From contig CANQQB010000013.1 in NCBI GenBank assembly GCA_947625845.1, positions 1-42,114 of the forward strand: a stretch of 42,114 bases of DNA, written 5' to 3'. The first letter of the stretch is position 1, and the number at the start of each line of letters is the position of its first letter. Positions 38,136 through 42,114 of this stretch are shown piece after piece. The translations under genes were made by a program, and so were the position numbers. Source of the DNA: an uncultured Oscillospiraceae bacterium (GTDB lineage: Bacteria; Bacillota; Clostridia; Oscillospirales; Oscillospiraceae). The notes beneath the pieces are model-generated. The model had not been told where the DNA came from. It saw nothing but the letters and a program-made list of their open reading frames with translations, and did no database searches.

Positions 38136-39583
38136 ACGGAAAGCATTATATCGGCGACAAGGCCGCGACATTCAAGAGCACCGGCCGGACCCGCGGCATC
38201 GACGGCGTGGCGCTGGTGGTGGACGATGGGACGGAATATAAGGCCGGGGACCAGCTGGGGTATGTGCTGGTGCTGGAATGCCCCTACGGGACCCAGGCGA
38301 TGGCGGACGCCCTGCTGGAAAAGCTGCGGGGCCAGAGCTATGAGGGGTTCGAGACCACCGGGGCGGCGCTGCCATCCGGTGCGGAGCTGGGCGACGGGGT
38401 GACGGTGAAGGGCCTGTACGCGCCCATCGTGCGCCGGCGGGTGCAGTTTGTGGGGGATCTGGCGGCGGACGTGTCCGCGCCAACGGGCGGCGACACGGAT
38501 CACGAGTTCGGTTTCACGGACCCGGTGCAGAGGCAAATCGAGCGGGCTGCCGCCCGGTCCAGGAGCTATATCGAGAAGAAAGCGGACGAAGTGCGCATAG
38601 GCGTAGAAGATGAAGTCGACGGGAAGCTGTCGGAGATAACGGTAGACCTGGAAGGGGTCAAGAGCACTGTGCGCGGTCAGGGCGGCGATATTTCCACGCT
38701 CCAACAGACAGCCAAGAGCCTGGCATCAACCGTGGAAGATCAGGGTGGTTCTATCTCCACGCTCCAGCAGACAGCAAAGAGCCTGGCATCAACCGTGGAA
38801 GATCAGGGCGGTTCTATCTCCACGCTCCAACAAACAGCTACCAGCCTGAACGCCGAAATCAACGGCGAGAACGGCGTAAAAGGCCAGTTGTCACTAAAAG
38901 TCGACAAAACCGACAACAATCAGGTTGTTTCTATGCTGAATATCGCAACGGACGAGCTAAATATAAAAAATAACCGATTTGTGCTGGACAGCACAAATTT
39001 CAAGGTCGCGGCTGACGGGACCGTTGAAATGAGAAATGCAAAGATCGAATCTGTCGGGAGAGAAGAAAGCATTACTATTGACGGCGGTTCGATGGCAATG
39101 AATGGCTCCGGTTGGAAAGGGTATTTCAACAGGTTTGGTGTTTATTTTACGTCGGAGGATTTACCGGACCTGGTAGGGGTTATGTACGGGGTCGATAGTT
39201 GCTACTTCAATCCGCCGCCGGGTTCTGGTGGTGGCGGCACGCAAATAGACGCTTACGGCATTATCACACCGAGCGTCAACGCCGACATGATCTCTGAAGG
39301 AGGTACGGCCCTTGGAAATAAGTACCTGTGGAAGAATACTGTCGCCCATGGACACGCTATCGTAAACCACGGCGGTGGCGCGAACGTGCAGGGAACGGCA
39401 TGGGTGTCCTTTGGCAAGACGCTTCCCAGTGTTCCGACGGTGGTAGCGGTTCCGTATGCGACCGACAGCACCTTTGTCAAAGATTTCTGCATGGGCACGA
39501 TTTCGACGACCGGGTTCAATATCACCTACACAAGAGTGAGCGACAGCGACACGCATTTCATGTGGATAGCCATGTGTGATTAA
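38132..39583 (+). CDS. Tail tip/fibre protein with repeats and lectin-like end
   Basis: A 483-residue protein. The N-terminal 150 residues look like the second part of a tail hub. Then come three tandem 21-residue repeats of the form STLQQTAKSLASTVEDQGGS (about 188-250), probably a trimeric coiled coil. A beta-helical stalk follows, and a C-terminal domain (about 400-483; VSFGKTLPSVPTVVAVPYAT, then STTGFNITYTRVSDSDTHFM) that resembles an H-type lectin fold, a likely receptor-binding tip. The start is the ATG at 38132 overlapping the upstream stop; the open frame upstream lies inside that gene. Confidence 0.82.
   Translation: MNGKHYIGDKAATFKSTGRTRGIDGVALVVDDGTEYKAGDQLGYVLVLECPYGTQAMADALLEKLRGQSYEGFETTGAALPSGAELGDGVTVKGLYAPIVRRRVQFVGDLAADVSAPTGGDTDHEFGFTDPVQRQIERAAARSRSYIEKKADEVRIGVEDEVDGKLSEITVDLEGVKSTVRGQGGDISTLQQTAKSLASTVEDQGGSISTLQQTAKSLASTVEDQGGSISTLQQTATSLNAEINGENGVKGQLSLKVDKTDNNQVVSMLNIATDELNIKNNRFVLDSTNFKVAADGTVEMRNAKIESVGREESITIDGGSMAMNGSGWKGYFNRFGVYFTSEDLPDLVGVMYGVDSCYFNPPPGSGGGGTQIDAYGIITPSVNADMISEGGTALGNKYLWKNTVAHGHAIVNHGGGANVQGTAWVSFGKTLPSVPTVVAVPYATDSTFVKDFCMGTISTTGFNITYTRVSDSDTHFMWIAMCD
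38693..38881 (+). repeat. 63-bp tandem repeats in the tail fibre gene
   Basis: Three copies start at 38693, 38756 and 38819 (TCCACGCTCCA...), almost identical for the first two. Each encodes 21 residues, an exact multiple of three heptads, as in a coiled coil. Near-identity suggests recent duplication or ongoing copy-number change. Confidence 0.9.
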
Positions 39584-39598
39584 GGGAGGCAGTGAACA

Positions 39599-40501
39599 AT
39601 GGCAGATAAACGGATAGGTGAGCTGCCGGTAGCGGAGGAACTGAACAACGATTCGCTTCTGGTGGTGGAGCAACAGAACAAGGCTCATAGTATCCGGGGT
39701 GAACTTGTAGCGAAGTTCGCCCGTGAAGCCACAGTCCAATATGTGAGCCAGGCAGAGGCCAGCGCCCAGGCGGCCAAGGCCAGCCAGGACGCGGCAGCGC
39801 GGTTTGCGGCAGATGCGGAGAAGTCCAAGGATGCTGCGGCGGATTTTACGACCGAGACTGAGGATGCAGCGACACGCGCCGAGACTGCGGCTGGGAAAGC
39901 TGCTGATGATGTCCGGGCCGAACTCCAAGAGATTTCCGACGCCGCTGCGGCCAGTCAAACGGCGGCGGCAAAGAGCGAGGAAAGCGCCAAGGCCAGCGCC
40001 GAAGCCACCGAGAAAGCCAAGGGTGACGCCCAGAGCGCCCAGGCGGGCGCTGAGAGCGCACGGGACGAGGCCGCCGCGAGTGCCGAAGCCGCGAAAAAGA
40101 GCGAGGACACGGCGGTAGGATCTCTTGCTGACGCGGAAAAGGCCAAAACCGCCGCCCAGGCCGCCCAGGCGGAGGCTGAGACGGCGCGAGCTGGAGCAGA
40201 GGCATCGGAGACCACTGCAACGAAAAAGGCCACAGAGGCAGCCCAGAGCGCCGACACGGCCAAGCAGTACAGCGGCAAACCGCCACGTATCAGCGACAAA
40301 AAGACCTGGGAGATATGGAACGCGGAGAGCGGGACGTATGAGGACACGGGCCAGTCGGCCAAGGGTAACGTCCTGTTCGCCTGGTTCTGGATAGATCCTG
40401 AAACCGGGACACTGTACATGGTCACAGACGAGGATTACACCGGGCCGACGTTCCGGCTCAACGAAAACGGAGAATTGGAGGTTGTTTTGAGCTATGCCTG
40501 A
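39599..40501 (+). CDS. Ala-rich tail fibre protein
   Basis: A 300-residue protein. A short N-terminal head (MADKRIGELPVAEELNNDSL) resembles attachment modules of fibres. A very long Ala/Glu/Lys/Ser-rich segment (about 45-225) should form a coiled-coil stalk. The C-terminal domain (PPRISDKKTWEIWNAESGTY, then FAWFWIDPETGTLYMVTDED) is compact and beta-rich, like modules at the ends of fibre and collagen-like proteins. GGGAGG precedes the ATG. It probably acts in host recognition. It overlaps the next fibre gene by eight bases. Confidence 0.8.
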   Translation: MADKRIGELPVAEELNNDSLLVVEQQNKAHSIRGELVAKFAREATVQYVSQAEASAQAAKASQDAAARFAADAEKSKDAAADFTTETEDAATRAETAAGKAADDVRAELQEISDAAAASQTAAAKSEESAKASAEATEKAKGDAQSAQAGAESARDEAAASAEAAKKSEDTAVGSLADAEKAKTAAQAAQAEAETARAGAEASETTATKKATEAAQSADTAKQYSGKPPRISDKKTWEIWNAESGTYEDTGQSAKGNVLFAWFWIDPETGTLYMVTDEDYTGPTFRLNENGELEVVLSYA

Positions 40502-41663
40502 GCAAGTGACACCCTTGGGCCGTGTGGGTCCAAATCCGAGAGGCGAGTATGACCCGGAACAGACCTATGACCGGCACGACATTGTGCAGTCCGGGGGAAG
40601 CGGGTGGTGGTGCCTAATAGACGGCACGAAAGGCGTCGAGCCAGCCGAGGGCGATAACTGGATGAGGTTTGCCGATAACGGCGGCGCCGCCACGGTAGAG
40701 ATCGCCAAGGGCTACGCTGACGCCGCGAAGCAGTCCCAGGACGCTGCAAAAGCGTCTCAGGACGCGGCGGGCCAGAGCGCGACCACGGCGGAGAAGGCCA
40801 AGGATGACGCCGAAGCCGCGCTTACACAGGTCCAGACGGACCGCTCCGCCGCCGATGAAGCGGCCACGACTGCCACGGCCAAGGCTTCTGAGGCCAGCCA
40901 GAGCGCCCAGGCCGCCGAGGAAAGCAAGACCAGCGCGGCAGCCGACGCCCAGAGAGCAGAGGACGCGGCAAAGCAAGCTCAATCCATAGCCCAGGGACAG
41001 CAGGGCTATTTTGCGACGGCCGAGCTTTTGAGGGAGAAGGTCCCGCACGGTGAAGACGGCTATTGGGCCATCGTGGGAGAGACTGATACGATATGGGTCT
41101 GGGACAGCGACAGCACGGCTTGGAAGGACACCCACCAGAAAACAGACCTGTCTCAGTATTACACCCGCGACGAGACGGACGGCCTCTTGGCGAAAAAGGC
41201 GGATGACGCCGCCACGACCGCCGCCCTCGCGGATAAGGCCAGCAAAAAGGATCTGTCCGACGGTCTGGCAACGAAGGTGAACAGCAGCACCTACACATCC
41301 GGTATGGCGGGCAAGCAGGACAAGCTCACCTTTGACGCCGCGCCCACCGCGGGAAGCGACAATTCCGTCCAGTCCGGGGCTGTGTACAACGCCGTGCAGT
41401 CGGCGCTGTCCAGCTTCTTTGACATGGAACTGCGGGCCGACGGCTGGGCCGACGGGCAGCAGACCATTTCGGACCCGCGCTTCACAAAGACCTGCAACTA
41501 CACCGTTGGCTGGACCCCGGCCAGTTACGAAGAATATAACAAAGCCGGCATCTATCCCCTGGACGTGACGGTCGAGGGGCAAATGACGTTCAAGTGCAAA
41601 AAGGCCCCCGCTGGGGCCGTGGGCGTGCGTGTACGCGCAGAACTTGCAAAGGAGGCAGGCTGA
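40494..41663 (+). CDS. Tail fibre with carbohydrate-binding-like head
   Basis: A 389-residue protein. The first 60 residues (GEYDPEQTYDRHDIVQSGGS, then WWCLIDGTKGVEPAEGDNWM) look like a carbohydrate-binding module of the chitin-binding (ChtBD3) type. A long Ala-rich coiled-coil stalk follows (about 65-165). The rest is beta-rich with SDGLATKVNSSTYTSGMAGK repeats typical of fibres and an end domain near 310-389. It shares the stalk composition with the preceding fibre gene. Confidence 0.8.
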   Translation: MPEQVTPLGRVGPNPRGEYDPEQTYDRHDIVQSGGSGWWCLIDGTKGVEPAEGDNWMRFADNGGAATVEIAKGYADAAKQSQDAAKASQDAAGQSATTAEKAKDDAEAALTQVQTDRSAADEAATTATAKASEASQSAQAAEESKTSAAADAQRAEDAAKQAQSIAQGQQGYFATAELLREKVPHGEDGYWAIVGETDTIWVWDSDSTAWKDTHQKTDLSQYYTRDETDGLLAKKADDAATTAALADKASKKDLSDGLATKVNSSTYTSGMAGKQDKLTFDAAPTAGSDNSVQSGAVYNAVQSALSSFFDMELRADGWADGQQTISDPRFTKTCNYTVGWTPASYEEYNKAGIYPLDVTVEGQMTFKCKKAPAGAVGVRVRAELAKEAG

Positions 41664-41664
41664 T

Positions 41665-42114
41665 ATGGCCGGGTATGTTATCGGCATGGGCGGCGGAGGC
41701 GGCGAAGTAACGCTGCTCCGCGCCATTACGTTTTTGGCTGGCGTTGACCCGGACAAGCACCAGACCTACGACGATCTGGCCGCTGACGCGGAGGATATGG
41801 CGAAGGTCGCCGCCAATCACGGTGCAATCGTGGTCGCAGCGGACTATGTGGACGTGATGACGGCCTTTGCCGCGTCCCAGACCGCTATGACGGCGGTGGC
41901 GGCGTCCCAGACCGCTATGACGGCGGTGATTGCAAGCCCTGTGGCCTTGTCCGCTGTCGTTTCGTCCTCGACCGCTATGGCGGCGGTAGCCGCATCCTCG
42001 ACCGCTATGGCGGCTGTGGCCGCGTCTCAGACCGCTATGACGGCTGTCGCAGCGTCCCAGACCGCTATGACGGCGGTGACAGAATCGCAAACTGCTATGG
42101 ACGCGATATGCGCC
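41665..42114 (+). CDS. Tail fibre with decapeptide repeats (partial)
   Basis: AAAGGAGG lies about ten bases before an ATG at 41665. The frame is open to the window end, 150 codons. It begins MAGYVIGMGGGGGEVTLLRA, followed by a small alpha/beta part (AADAEDMAKVAANHGAIVVA). From about residue 69 ten-residue repeats of the form AASQTAMTAV run to the edge. Such repeats occur in phage fibres and may build a regular beta structure. The C-terminus, usually the receptor-binding end, is missing. Confidence 0.8.
   Translation, partial: MAGYVIGMGGGGGEVTLLRAITFLAGVDPDKHQTYDDLAADAEDMAKVAANHGAIVVAADYVDVMTAFAASQTAMTAVAASQTAMTAVIASPVALSAVVSSSTAMAAVAASSTAMAAVAASQTAMTAVAASQTAMTAVTESQTAMDAICA
41869..42108 (+). 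repeat. 30-bp repeats coding decapeptides
   Basis: Eight units start every 30 bases from 41869 to 42079, most reading GCGTCCCAGACCGCTATG or close variants in part. The set encodes [AVT]xS[QS]TAM[TAD]AV with a few exchanges. The repeats continue to the window edge. Confidence 0.92.

Overview
The window is the left part of a long-tailed (siphovirus-type) prophage in a high-GC Firmicute. The GC-rich coding with strong AGGAGG-type ribosome sites, the large serine integrase and the A118/SPP1-like head genes suggest a gut Clostridia host (Oscillospiraceae-like). This assignment is inference from style; no host gene is visible. The right end of the phage (lysis genes, right attachment site) is outside the window, and the last gene is cut.

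Layout. 1-300: phased direct repeats that may belong to a flanking insertion sequence, then the integrase terminator. 302-2402 (minus strand): large serine recombinase, a tiny coupled ORF and the CI-like repressor. 2403-2658: a genetic switch with back-to-back promoters and an array of 16-bp operators of the form GTCAA-N6-TTGAC. 2659-14274 (plus): early operon with Cro-like protein, Cas4-like nuclease (DUF2800), DUF2815 protein, family A DNA polymerase, ThyX, SNF2 helicase plus DNA methyltransferase, Lar-like protein, several small zinc proteins and a HAD-MazG gene with an apparent frameshift. 14334-14396: a consensus promoter covered by three more copies of the same operator. 14435-19973: VapE-type primase-helicase, an origin-like region, VRR-NUC nuclease, second SNF2 helicase, metallopeptidase and a late-gene regulator.

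19974-23155: an accessory zone between the regulator and the terminase. It has a probable activator-dependent late promoter, a 19-bp hairpin, a DUF4417 gene, and two consecutive cassettes. Each cassette pairs a protein starting MGGRG..SG (one with a zinc-metallopeptidase HESGH motif, one ADP-ribosyltransferase-like) with a small lysine-rich protein, and each ends in a strong hairpin. This is the best candidate here for an undescribed system, possibly virion-delivered effectors. 23156-33409: terminase, portal, minor capsid, scaffold, major capsid, head-tail connectors, tail tube and tail assembly proteins. 33416-42114: tape measure protein, distal tail proteins and repeat-rich fibres.

Other notable points: the major capsid gene seems able to extend through its stop by a -1 frameshift into a 131-codon reading frame that has no start codon of its own; the scaffold gene has a highly structured leader; and two accessory genes carry apparent single-base frameshifts. 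All calls come from reading the sequence; no database search was run.
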